64,000 nt of DNA, taken from assembly GCF_001638985.1 (NCBI RefSeq), contig NW_017265143.1:310001-374000 (forward strand). The letters are read 5' to 3'. The translations under genes and the position numbers were made by a program. Of the stretch, positions 27,151-38,644 are shown piece after piece. The DNA is from Phycomyces blakesleeanus NRRL 1555(-) (Eukaryota > Mucoromycota > Mucoromycetes > Mucorales > Phycomycetaceae). Within the stretch, counting starts at the first letter, position 1. Every line of letters starts with the position of its first letter. The notes under the pieces are model-generated. The model did not search any database and was not told the origin of the DNA. It worked only from the letters and a program-made list of their open reading frames with translations.

Positions 27151-30038
27151 GGTATTATGGAAATGTTCGCTTAATTATTTATAAAGTAAAATGCGTGTGG
27201 AGATCTGTGTAGTGCGTAAGGTGTGTATGAGAGCAGCTAGTGTAGTGTGGTGTGGTGTAGTATAGTATAGTATAGTATATTATATAGTGTATAATATATT
27301 CAAATGTCTTTTTTTTTTTCTTTTTTTTTTCTCTTTCTTTTTTTGGATTTCCGATGGTACGAGATATATATATATATATACATGCTTTCTATATAAATTA
27401 TAATATAATATAATATAATATAATTTAGTATTAAATAAAATGTAGGTCTGTACGACAGATGAAATAAAATTATTATTATTAATATTTTAAATACAAAGGC
27501 CATTTATCATATAGTTCTCTACAGTCAAAGTATGATGTGCCTTGTAAGTAAGCAAGATGTATAGAAATGACCGTATTTGGTTCCTGACAAATGTTTTCTT
27601 TGGACAAGAAACCTCAAGCCATTTGTGTAGATCAAATTGATCTTTTTCTTGACCTGATTTTTAACGTACAGAAATGAAAATAAAACAAAGCCAGAGTATT
27701 CTTACTGTTCCTACTAAAAAAGCCTCTCCAATTAGAAGAGAATATGATAGAAAATAAAGGTGGCTTTAACATTTCACTATTGTTTATTTTTTTATTTTTC
27801 TACTCATGTTTTCTGTACAGTCAGGCTTATAAAGTAAAGTAAAAGACATATATATATATATTTGGATTTGTGTCGTACATGTAATGCGCGGTCTTTTAAA
27901 TTATAACAAAAAGGAAAAAGGAAAGAGTAACAATAAGGAGAAAAGGTCGATTTGCTTACTGGTGAAATCGTACATTGTTGCTGTATATTTTTGGTCAGTG
28001 TCTTTACTACCAATAGACTCTTTTTCCTTTTTATTCATTTGCTTGTTTTCTGAGGAAAGACACTACACCTATTAATTTTCTTGCTCCATCTAAAATCAAC
28101 ACATTGGCCAAGACATACAACATAATCTGAAGAAGAAAATTTTCTTTAAGAAAAAGAAAAAAAAAAGATCGGAGATAGACCAGGCTTAGGACACAATTGC
28201 AAAATCACGTACATCCTGAAACACACACATAAGTATATTTATTTAAGAATTGGTGGCATAAAAGAAAAAGCCAATGCTGTAAAAGGTACTAGCTGGGAAT
28301 ATACTCATAAAATCAAGTCTTTTGTTTGTTTTTTTGTTTTTTGTTTTTAACAAAAAATCATTCATTCAGAAAGCATGCGTACTGCCAAGCCCAATTTTTT
28401 TATGCCGTATTTTATTTATTTATGTATCCATTTATTTGCACGAGGTTTTGATTTGATAGTCTTGTCTCACAAAAGTAATCGAATGTGATAGCTGAGGCTC
28501 TATAGTAGCACGACAACAAGAATAAAGAAGTCTAGAAAAGCCTTCTTTTTTTTGCATTTGAGTGTTATATATATATATATTTATTTATATATAGGTACAA
28601 GGCAAACTCTATTGAATCTCTTGATTAACCGTTTTTCAATTTAAAGAAATTAAGACTCGATATACTATATATCCTATCAAATATTGCTGTCTAGAATACC
28701 CTCCTTTATTTCTTATGAAGAAACAGGCCACCCTTTTTAATATAGAATAATATTATTATCATAAACATATATTCTCTTGCCCACCCCCTTTTTTTTATTT
28801 AATGACAAGCTCTTATATATATATATGTAGTATACATATTTCTTTAGTGCCATTTATTTAGCACAACAGTGTAATAGAAACATCGAGAATATCACAGCCT
28901 ATTTACTTTGCTGGAAATGTACATTTAAAAGCACAATGGCATTCTCAAACATACATTTGCTCTAGGCTATATTGTAGATCTTGAAAACCGTTGGAATGTA
29001 AACTTTTATTACTATTCTCTCTTCTTTTCTTATGATTCTTCCATATACACAAGTAATACCTTGGTGCTCTTTATCTATTTATTAAATACATAAGAGAAAA
29101 TGAAATTATCAACTACACATGCAAGAAAAGAAAAACATTTAACTGGTACAAATAACAGTGGCTCTTTGGTATCGGGCTCAGTCTATTTTAACTAGATATG
29201 CATATGTTATATGCTATACATTTATTAAAGTAAAGAAAAGATTGCACATAAAGAACCAGTTGGTTCTGTAATAATCGCATTTCTTAGCTCTTAAACTTGC
29301 GTCCACTAAAGAAGATCCTCCCAGATGTTTTGTGAAAATGAAATCTAAAAGGGGGTCGGGTTTCTATCTCTTCAAAGAATGAGCATTCACAAATAAGTAG
29401 AGAAAACAAAGCAAAGAGAAGAGCAACGATAAGACTGAAAATAATTGATAATTTTTGTATATTTCTGTATGTATTCTGTGGACTTAATCTAGTCTAGGTT
29501 AAATGATCTACACAAGAAACCCAAAGCTTAAATTTTTATACTGAACTGATATTAATATTTCCAAGATATTTCCTATTTTTATACGACAGTCCAAATAAGT
29601 AAACTGGAATGAAGGTTAGAGAGCACAGACGCCATGCTTACAATCCATCCCTTTCTTATTTTCTCTCTTTCTCTCCCCTTATTGTACCGTATTATAATAT
29701 CTATCTATCTATACTTTATGTCTAGATACTTCAAGGGGTAAGCGAGTTTTCAAACAAGAAGCGACATCTACTTTGGGTTTTATTGGACCTCTACCGAAAC
29801 AAATAGTCTCTTCAAGATATGGAATATACTTGAAGATGATAAGAGGTACAATTGTAGTTATAATAATAAAATCGCATAAACAAATCCATAGTATCTCTTT
29901 CTCTTTCTTCATATTATCTCATCTTTATCTTCATCTTTATCTACATACTCATACTCATACTCATAGCCATAGCAATAGCAATAGCAATAGCCATCTTCGC
30001 CTTTTTATCTTTCTTTTCTATCTTTCTTTACTAAAACA
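27151..30038. other. Divergent intergenic region between VPS74 and the PMT gene
   Basis: This 2.9 kb region separates two genes transcribed apart, so both promoters are in it. It is AT-rich, with TAGTA/TATAG pentamers near 27250-27285, TAATA near 27402-27422 and CATAGC/CATACTC units at 29944-29995. Short open stretches around 27.8-28.1 and 29.7-29.9 kb lack any recognisable domain, and I do not call them genes. Confidence 0.55.
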
Positions 30039-33000
30039 ATGTTCTCGCTACGTTACAGACGAGCAGCATCAAAGTCGGATAAAAATCACAATGATCACAA
30101 TTCTCCTATCCCACTCTACCAGTATGGTCATGAAGACATGCAAGACGATTACGATTCCAAATTAAAGAAGCAACATGCTAATATGGACAACCAGACCGGG
30201 TTTACTGTACAAGACTACATTCAACTAGTCATGGTTACCATATTAGCTGCCTCTGTTCGGGTATGGACCTTGAATCCCACACAACCAATTAGGTACATAT
30301 ATACATACACACAAGAAAAGAAATACTATTCATTTTTCTTTAATTCGTTTGTTTCTTTTTATTTAGTTTGAGCGAACTCGAGATCGTGAACCAAATTGAT
30401 TGGTATATCCAAAGCAAGTTTTTCATTGGCACTTCTCCCCCACTCGCTGGTCTACTCTACACAAAACTTGCCCAGTTGGCTGGATACACTGGAAATGCGA
30501 ATTTGTTATTTGATGGACAGTAAGTTACTTTCAACAAACTACGGGCAAAAGTAAAAGTAAAGTAGAATAGCAGCAACGACAACGACGACGACGATGACAT
30601 TGCTCTAAATTATATATATATATAAAGATCCTTTGGAGATTTCCCAGCACAGCCATTGAGAACCTTCGCTAGCATACTCGGTGTTATGATGATCCCAATG
30701 GGATACACAACAATTAGATTATTGGGTCACTCACAACTCGCAGCTATACTGGTAGCAGGGCTTTTGGCAATTGGTAATACAGCAACAGCAACAGCATACA
30801 TATGTATATGTATATATTCCAGTGAATAGCAACTCTCTCATACTCACACACATTCACAATTTTATATGTATAAATGTGCATAAAGAGAATGGAATGGTAA
30901 CTCAGTCACAGTTCTTCTCATCCGAGGGTCTTGTTTATGCATTGACTGCTGCATCTATGCTTTCATGGGCATATGTCTACAAGATCCAACAAAGGTACAT
31001 ACCAAAACAAAAACTTGTATATTGATTGATTGATTGATTGATTGATTTTTTTTTTCATTTTTCTTTGTAGAGATTCTACAAAAACTTCTTGGACTTGGCA
31101 ATCTCTGACAGGCCTACTTATTGGCTGTGCAATGAGGTATATAACTATATAGAAGCAAAATCAATTTATTGGAATTTACTCTTATTTTTGTTTGTTTGTT
31201 TGTTCGTTTTTCTTTCTTGTAAAATAATAGTACAAAATGGCAGGGAATTTGTGGATTTGTCATCATATGGGCAGCTACAGTCAGGGATACATGGAAGATG
31301 CTGTCAGAGAAGAACAAAGCAATGGTAACAAACATTATATCAATAATGCTAATAAGAGACAATATGACACTTGGATCTTTGCCAAGTACAATGTATTTTT
31401 AATTAATTTATTGTGTATGTACTATTATGTATATCAGTCTCAGATTCTTCGCCATTTGTCTTCTCGCGTAGTATCTATTGGTGCCTTGCCTGTTGCTGTT
31501 TATCTTGGTGTTTTTTACATACACTTTCAATTAGTTCCCAATGCTGGAGACCATGATCTATTGATCAGTTCAAAGCTAAAATATTCACTTGAAGGAAATC
31601 ATTTTAAAGGAACATATCAAGGTAATTCACCATTAATTGTTATAATTATATTAGTTTGTGTGTCTATGTATCTTTTCTTATTATTTCCTACCCTATTCAT
31701 TCGCTCAATTTATCTCTCTCTCTCTCTCTCTTTTAAATGCTTGTGTGTCTGTATGTATATAATTTAGAAATTCCATATGGATCCAGAGTTGTATTGAAGC
31801 ATGTTGGTACGGCAGGCGGTTATTTAAATTCCCACAATGCTCGTTATGCTACCGGAAGTACTCGTAAGTACCTAAATAGAAAAACAAATGGGGAAGACGA
31901 TAGTAATAGTAATAGTAATACCAATTCTCTTACAAATGTGTGTGTATGTGCTTAGAACAAATTGTGTCTCTTTATCCATTTACCGACATCAACAATATTT
32001 GGATAATTCAAAAGGGAACTGAACTGTGGAACAGCTCGCAGCCTTTTGAGACCGTGAAAACCAACGACCACATTCGCTTAGAGCATTTTGTTAGCAAGCG
32101 CAAGTTGCACTCACATAATCATCGTCCTCCCATGAGTAGTAAGAAGGAACATCATGAAGTCACGTAAGTTCTTCTATATATATATGTGTGTGTGTGTTTG
32201 TGTATGTATATATATCTTTATATACAGTTTGTGATTAATATCCTTTTTATCTTTATTCTTTCTATATAGCGCTTACGGTGATCGTCATCTTCGTGATAAT
32301 AACGATTCTTGGTGGGCTCGTGTACTTAACAAGGACGACAAGATTGATCCAAGTGACAAGACTCCTATCAAGGCTCTTTCTAGTCGTCTTCGGTTACTAC
32401 ATAGCCGAGGATGTTATCTGATGAGTCACAATATTGCCTTGCCTGCTCCTGCTCTAAACCAACAAGAGGTATCGTGCATGTCTTCGGCTAGCAAAGCATT
32501 GAGTACATTTGTAATTGAGGCTGTTTACCATGAAGGATGTAAGCAAACCAATATATATATATATATTCTTTTTTTTAAAAAAAAAATTGATTTTATTTTA
32601 ACCTTATATTCTTTGATTACATTACAGTGGAAGGGAAACCCAAGATCTCTTACAGCGTCCCAAGTTTTTTCGAGAAATTGAATGAAGTACATGACATTAT
32701 GGCCAACTTCCCCAATGTGATGCACGATCGTCTTGCGACTGTTCCTTTGGCAGAGGCTGCCAAAAGTAAAAATGGAGGCAGTCAACGGTCTACGCCTCTC
32801 GGTTATCTGTTACGAGCCAGAAATACTCTTATCTGGGATGAACTTTCTGGTCGATCTGTCTATATGATTTTCAACCTTGTCATCCAACGATTGGTTCTAT
32901 TTAATTTTGTAGCGTACGGGATCTTACTTGGATTCAAGTGCTTTGCCCAAAAGCGTCAGATTCAGTGGTCCGCTTCCAACTGGTCTTCCAACGAAGGAAC

Positions 33001-33964
33001 TATGTGGTCTGGTGAGGAAAAAAAACATTATTAAATCATTTCGTAATATAAGTATATTCGTTGGAGGATTTTTTTTACTAATAGCTCTAGTAATTTAGTA
33101 CATGAATCTAATGATCATCGGGACGTTGTTCACGGCAATTCTCTTGAATACTTTTTGGCTGGATCCATTTTGTACACCATTGGATTGAGTTTATTGCCAT
33201 CTCATACTCAAAACATGGCTGATCTTCTTCCTTGTATCTATCTTTGTATTGGCGCAACTGTGTTGAATATTGAAAGCCTTACCAATCGGCTGGGCCGAGC
33301 AAGGCTTTTGGTTTTTCTTGCCGTGTTTGGACTCGCAGCTCACAGTTTCTTGTCTCTGTCACCGCTTGCCTATGGAACCACCCCGTGGACGCAGGATGAT
33401 TGCAGGGCTTCAGGACTCAAATCACTAGATTGTCTGCGTTTTCCTAGTATGACACAGATTGGGTCGGAGATCGACAGTGATTCAACTCAGAAACGCGTCG
33501 TGTTGGTGGATGTACCTGGCCAAAGGTATCCATTTGATTATGTCCTTGGCGAAGAATTCGATGCGGACAAATCGATTCATGAGCTCCGGAGCCAAAGATA
33601 TACCCAGGAAGCAGAGCAGGCGACTGGAGTTCAGCGCTACCATCGGGCTACACAGACTGTTGGATACACTCAAGAGCAAAATGATGAATGGGCGGACAAG
33701 ATTAACAAGGCGGGACTTGCGCGGGTAGAGGCAGAAATAAAGAAGCAAAATGAAAAGAAGAAAGTTGAGACAGAGAAGGCAGCCAAGGAAGCACTCAAGG
33801 CAGAAGCTGAGAAAGGAACCAAAAACCCAGCCGAAGATTCAGGGAAAGCTTCAGTGGCAGAAGTACAAGCAGAAGCAAAGGCAAAGGCAAAGGCAGAAGC
33901 AACAAAAGAATCACATGCTCAAGAAGTAAAAGAACAAGTCCAAGAGGTTGAAATTAAGAATTAA
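30039..33964 (+). CDS. Divergent protein O-mannosyltransferase (PMT/GT39) family protein
   Basis: This encodes a 942-residue multi-pass ER membrane protein of the PMT family, which transfers mannose from dolichyl-phosphate-mannose to Ser/Thr. Twelve exons join in frame: 30039-30292, 30367-30519, 30628-30773, 30886-30994, 31071-31136, 31231-31324, 31438-31621, 31768-31863, 31956-32163, 32270-32538, 32628-33011 and 33099-33964. The PMT N-terminal half is recognisable (FFIGTSPPLAGLLYTKLAQLAG, VYKI, YLGVFYIHFQLVP). A MIR domain spans about residues 336-530 (YGSRVVLKHVGTAGGYLNSH; LYPFTDINNIWII). It is followed by membrane segments and a long Lys/Glu/Ala-rich tail. The usual acidic DE pair of the first lumenal loop reads S87-E88, and the DVHPPL motif reads GTSPPL, so activity is uncertain. 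It could be a non-catalytic partner or a lineage-specific branch. The intron 31325-31437 is the least certain. Confidence 0.87.
31022..31046. repeat. GATT tetranucleotide repeat in a PMT intron
   Basis: About six GATT units precede a T run and the acceptor TTTGTAG. Confidence 0.9.
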
Positions 33965-34227
33965 ATGAGCGATCCAGGCACACAAAACTTCCATTTTATG
34001 TTTTCTTACCCCTGTTGATACATCCTTTTTACCTCCTCCCACTCGTAAGGAGGGTCGGGCAGAAGAACAGACAGTTGTGACTTGTCCTCTCAACATTTAC
34101 TACCCTATTATTATTATTATACACTTTAATTTATATATAGATATAATTTTTTTTTTACTATTTAATACATACATAAAAAAAATAGAGCCCAACTTTATTT
34201 TTCGCACTAGTCCTCATCATCTTCATC
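33965..34227. promoter_or_regulatory. Short gap between PMT gene and ERG2
   Basis: Only 263 bases separate the PMT stop from the ERG2 start on the same strand. It must hold a 3' end and the ERG2 promoter. A palindromic CCTCCCACTCG...GGAGG segment lies at 34033-34054, followed by AT-rich DNA. Confidence 0.5.
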
Positions 34228-34677
34228 ATGACCTGTCAATTCCATGGTTCTTGTACTAAGAACCTTCTCTTTGTCTTGACTCTGTTGTTGGCCTTGTTCT
34301 TTGGCTTTGACCAGGTCAAGGAGAAATTCTATATCTTTGATCAGCACAAGCTCCAAGAGGTTGCCCAGCATAACATTGCTTTGTACTCTAATGACACCCG
34401 CTTGATGATGAACAACATTGCCAAGGATCTTGAAGAAGTATACCCCGGACATATCCAATTGAAGGAAGAGTGGGTGTTTAACAACGCTGGTGGTGCTATG
34501 GGCTCTATGTGGATTCTCCATGCCTCCCTTACCGAGTATATCATTTTGTTTGGCACTCCCGTTGGCACCGAAGGCCACACCGGTCGTTTCATGGCCGATG
34601 ATTACTTTATTATCTTGGAGGGTGAACAGTGGGCTTACAATGCCGGTGCTTTGAAGCGTGAGGTATGTATAAAGTAT

Positions 34678-34710
<33 letters not shown>

Positions 34711-34984
34711 CTTATTAATCTTTTATTTTATATCTATATCAATACATATAAATCAGGTCTTTTTGCCCGGAGAGATGCACCATCTTGCTCGCGGTGATGC
34801 TCAACAGTACAGAATTCCCGAACACGCCTGGGCCCTCGAGTATGCACGCGGCTGGATCCCTCTCATGCTTCCCTTTGGCATGTTCGACACAATTTTCTCA
34901 ACTGTTGACTTTGTCTCCTTCTACAACACCTTCCGCCTCTACGGCAAATCTGTTGTTGGTGAATTGCTCCAGGGCAAGATCTAG
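34228..34984 (+). CDS. ERG2: C-8 sterol isomerase Erg2
   Basis: The encoded protein (220 residues) moves the sterol double bond from C-8 to C-7 in ergosterol synthesis at the ER membrane. It belongs to the ERG2/sigma-1-receptor family. Two exons, 34228-34662 and 34757-34984, join in phase 0 across a 94-base intron with a TATA repeat. A single N-terminal membrane segment lies at about residues 13-28 (LLFVLTLLLALFFGF). Family motifs follow: GGAMGSMWILHASLTEY, FGTPVGTEGHTGRF, YFIILEGEQWAY and MHHLARGDAQQYRIPE, ending in ARGWIPLMLPFG. Length equals the normal fungal enzyme. The codon use is more GC-rich than that of its neighbours, which fits a well-expressed gene. Confidence 0.97.
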
Positions 34985-35572
34985 ATATACAAGAAGAAGA
35001 AGAAGAAGCTATGGGTACAATCTATTTAACTTTTAATATTCTAGTCTAAATCTGTAAAATATATTGTGTCTATCTATCTGTATATGTATATATAAGACAT
35101 TCGTATATTCACACATGTATTAATTGAAACAAAAACCTAATCTATTAGAGGTTTAAAAGCAATAATAAATAATAAATAATAATAATAAAAATAAAAATTA
35201 CCATCTAAGAAGATCAATTCAGAATTCAATCAAAGCATCTTCAACCAACTGGGTTCCACAACTTTAAAAAAGAATTAAAAAAAAAAGGCTCTTAATACAA
35301 ATCATTCTATCCAGGTAAATGGGCTGATGAGAGGAGTTTGGCCCTTAAAAGAATAAATATAAAATCCAAAACTCCGGTTCATAGCTTAGCGTAGTGGGTA
35401 AGTTGGATGTGGTGGGATTTTTCTTTTTATTTTTTTTTGATCCACTTTATTTTCTCTTTCTCTTCTTCTTCTTCTTCTTCTTTCTGTTTGTAAATCTTCA
35501 ATTTTTGTTTTTGCTTTTTCATTAAACACAGATATACCAACACGTACACGTTCATACTCAAGAAGATAAACC
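34985..35572. other. Intergenic region between ERG2 and the acidic hypothetical gene
   Basis: No gene is seen. AATAAT runs at 35160-35190 may carry the ERG2 polyadenylation signal. A pyrimidine-rich tract with CTT repeats at about 35455-35485 lies just upstream of the next start codon. Confidence 0.5.
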
Positions 35573-37040
35573 ATGGAAGCTATTGATGACCTTGCCAATG
35601 ATAATATTGCCCGTTCTTTGGCCTATACAGCTCTAGAGTGTCGCCAGCAGCACTGTTTCGCCAACCTGCTCCCAATAGCCACCAAGCTACTTCGCCAGCG
35701 TATCCAGTATCTCCACCCAACTAACACCAATGACCTCAAGTCCTGGAGCACGGCCGTTCAGTGGCAAGAAGACTCGTGTCCAGAGATTATCGAGACAATG
35801 TGGGATGGCACAGGCGGCCAGTCAGACAACGACTATCAGGATGCTCTCTTCCAGAACCCAGTATACTACAAACGTCTCGATCCTGAAACCATGCATGCGA
35901 TGGTAGAGTTCTTGTCGCGCGGAACAAAGCATTATGTAGTCGTATTGGCCCTTGAAGACGGAAATGAGGATACGTCGGAGCTTAAATATCACAATACCAA
36001 GGAGTTTTCGGATGAAGAATGGAAGGAGGTTGTCTTGACCTGGTCAGAGACTGCAGAGGAAGCAGAACGGATATTTTTGATGATGGTAACTCAAAAGCGC
36101 ACCAAGATGACTGCAACCCCAGAGGTAAGAGATAGAGGTGTATTTATTTCAAATCAATATATATATCTATATATAGAGCATTATATAATATTGTGATTTT
36201 GTTCTTTTGTTTTGTTTCGTGGGAAAGACATTTCTTATATTAGATAAGCTATTGAGATTAACATTTAATTTTTCATTTTTTATTTTATTTTGGCAGAGTG
36301 TGACTAGCACCCGAGAAGCACCCGAAGATTATTGGGGCGATTGGTCCTCTGAAGAAAACGAGCCAAGTGATACCAAAAACACAAAAAAGAAGGTCGACTC
36401 TGAATGCAATTCAGATTCTGACGATGACTCTGAAGACGAGTTCTTCACCAGGTGGAGCAAGAACCCAGGAACATTGACTCCAGGAATCGATGAAGGCAAG
36501 AATCTTAAGGAACCTGGTCTTGGTCTCGGTGGGCAGACCTCTGAGCAAGAAAAGCAAGAAATGGAGGAGGAGTACGATCAATCATACAACCCGCTTTTTA
36601 CTGTCCCCAGCATGCCCAATCTGATGGATGCCCACACCAACGCTCTAGCTGAACTTACCCATATTCTCCAGACCTCGCTCCCATCTGACCAGAGTGGAAC
36701 CACCCGGCGCAATGTTCTTCAACCACTCACCCAAATAAACCCTTTGCCAAAAGTAGTGAGTCGTACACAAGCCTTATATAACCGCAACCAACAACAACAA
36801 GATGCATGGGGACAGACTGGTGTTCCGGGTGCTTACCCAGAAACTCCTAGTTCTGGTGCAGTAGAAACTACACGCGAAGAAGGACAGTCGACAGCTAGTG
36901 CATTGGATTCTACAAAACAAGAAGCTGGTAGAGGGCTTTTGATGAAGAGCTTAAGAGCATTAGTTGGAGCTGCTCAACTGTTAGGCTATAGTGGGACTGA
37001 TATCTTGAGTATGGTAAAAGATATTGTGGATGGAAAGTAA
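35573..37040 (+). CDS. Unrecognised acidic protein with DYWGDW motif
   Basis: I do not recognise this protein. It has 431 residues in two exons, 35573-36124 and 36297-37040, joined in phase 0. The first 184 residues look folded and helical (ECRQQHCFANLLPIATKLL; TMHAMVEFLSRGTKHYVVVL). Then comes EAPEDYWGDWSSEENE, a motif of the type EDYWG.. seen in uncharacterised fungal proteins, followed by an acidic D/E/S-rich stretch. A Gln/Thr-rich linker leads to a short helical C-terminus (LLMKSLRALVGAAQLLGYSGTDIL). There is no signal peptide or membrane segment. The stop codon lies in a run of TAATG pentamers, and an AATAAA at 37197-37202 may be the polyadenylation signal. Coding status is well supported by codon pattern and clean splicing. 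Function is unknown. Confidence 0.8.
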
Positions 37041-37442
37041 TGTAATGTAATGTAATGTAATGTATAAAGGAAGAAACAAACAAACAGAGAAAGAGAGAAA
37101 GAGATAGATAGAAAAACGACATGCATTCTATTCATTGTCTATATGTTTTAAACTGGTCGATAGAACCCATGTAATCTATGCAATCACCATATACCAATAA
37201 AGACTAACTTACCCACTCGCTCATACTCACTCAATAATGCTCATATTCTAGCTATTTGATAAAGTTCAAGGGTGTTATACCAAAAGTTACACCAATAGAG
37301 ACCTCCTTCTAACTGTGTTACAGCTTATACACTGCTTTTCACTAATGCTCTGTACACAAAAAATAAATAAATATCCATCAAAATTCTAAAGTGAACAAAG
37401 TACAAGAAAGTATTGAACTTTTTTTAAACTTTGATTAGTTTA

Positions 37443-37650
37443 ATGCTACAGATTCTTGGGCTCCAAACAGCTCTCTATTCTCTCAGCCGAGTTCTCGACA
37501 AATTCTTTTCTGTCCCTAATGCGTATCTGATTACAAGCATATTTTATCCAGCTGGTTCATTGTCTCTTCATCCACCAACTTATCTCTCCCTCTCTCTTTA
37601 ACTTGCTCTTCCAGGCAGACCAAAACTGCTCAATTGAATTGAGCTCAATT
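37443..37650 (-). pseudogene. C-terminal fragment of a Tc1/mariner-type (DDE) transposase
   Basis: On the minus strand the DNA reads ELNSIEQFWSAWKSKLKRE, the typical end of a Tc1/mariner or IS630-like transposase (PELNPIEQFW...K.K.KRE). A small frame shift separates it from DKLVDEETMNQLD. It then continues ACNQIRIRDRKEFVENS with an in-frame end after CLEPKNL. The upstream half (37.8-38.0 kb) may hold more decayed sequence, but I could not align it. No terminal inverted repeats were found. The fragment is dead. Confidence 0.6.
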
Positions 37651-38175
37651 GTTGCTTTTATTACTGAATAAAGAAATCGCAGTAAAACCCATGTGCGATA
37701 CTTAAATGGTATCCTTTCTTTGTTTTCGAAACAGGCTGCGTATGTTCCTGAACATGGTTTTGAAAAGAGAGAGAAAAGAATTGCTGCATTGGAAGATCAA
37801 ATATAAAAAAAAAAGACAAACGCATCCAGTAAATAAGGTTGATATATTATGACTGCAAATCGAGGCCAGCTAAGCACCTTAAAAGGTACTATATGCTTAG
37901 ATACTGTTGCAATGCCAATCAAAACAAGGATGATATTTATTTTTCTATGCCAAAGCATCATTGAAAATAGCTTATCAGTCATCCAATCTATGTATCCTTT
38001 CATGTGTTCCAAAGTAATTATTTCAATGGTCTAAAAATATAGCTTTTTAGCATATTTTCCTTATATTTATTAAAAGGTATATTTAAGCCTTGACAGTCGA
38101 ACTTGACAAAAAGCATTCCAATGTATGTATATCTGGATATATTTATTAGGTTCCTTATTTAAGATTATAATATAC

Positions 38176-38210
<35 letters not shown>

Positions 38211-38525
38211 TGAAATTGTAGTACCATTACATCAGTTATCATTATACTCTTTAACCTTTCTTCATTTTCCAAAATACTATGGCTTATACAGCTCACAAAG
38301 ATTATTCCATAATGAATTTTGAATTAGTTGAAACCCAACATGTATATAATGAATTGTATAGTCCCAACAAAGGTATCGTAATACAATATATCAAATATTC
38401 ATAAATTCACATTAATCTTTTCTATCAGGCTTCATATAGCTTTCTCTCCCTCTCTCTCTCTTTAGCCTTTTTTTTTAAAAAAAAATAAAACAAAATAAAA
38501 ACAAAATACTGGTATTTATATTAAT

Positions 38526-38564
38526 AGTAGTTGTAGTTGTAGTTGTAGTGGTAGTGGTAGTAAT
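38526..38564. repeat. TTGTAG/GTGGTA repeat upstream of the UCH gene
   Basis: Hexamer units TAGTTG and then TAGTGG lie about 80 bases before the start codon. Confidence 0.8.
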
Positions 38565-38644
38565 AGATTAAGACAATCAGCAACATAAATTAATTAATCT
38601 TTTGTTGTCATCCTATAAAGTAAATCGAAATCAAAACACTTGTC

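Larger units (their letters stand above)
37041..38644. other. Intergenic region with transposase remnant
   Basis: Apart from the transposase fragment described separately, this region holds TAATG pentamers at 37039-37062, an (AT)n run near 38178-38206, a T9A9 dyad near 38468-38485 and TTGTAG repeats at 38526-38564. The last part should be the promoter of the UCH gene. Confidence 0.55.

Noticed and set aside
34207..34689. 160-codon minus-strand open frame
   Set aside because: It is antisense to the well-supported ERG2 first exon.
35373..35405. tRNA-like sequence (GGTTC...TAGCGTAGTGGGTAA)
   Set aside because: No acceptor stem, anticodon arm or T-arm could be folded in the right order.
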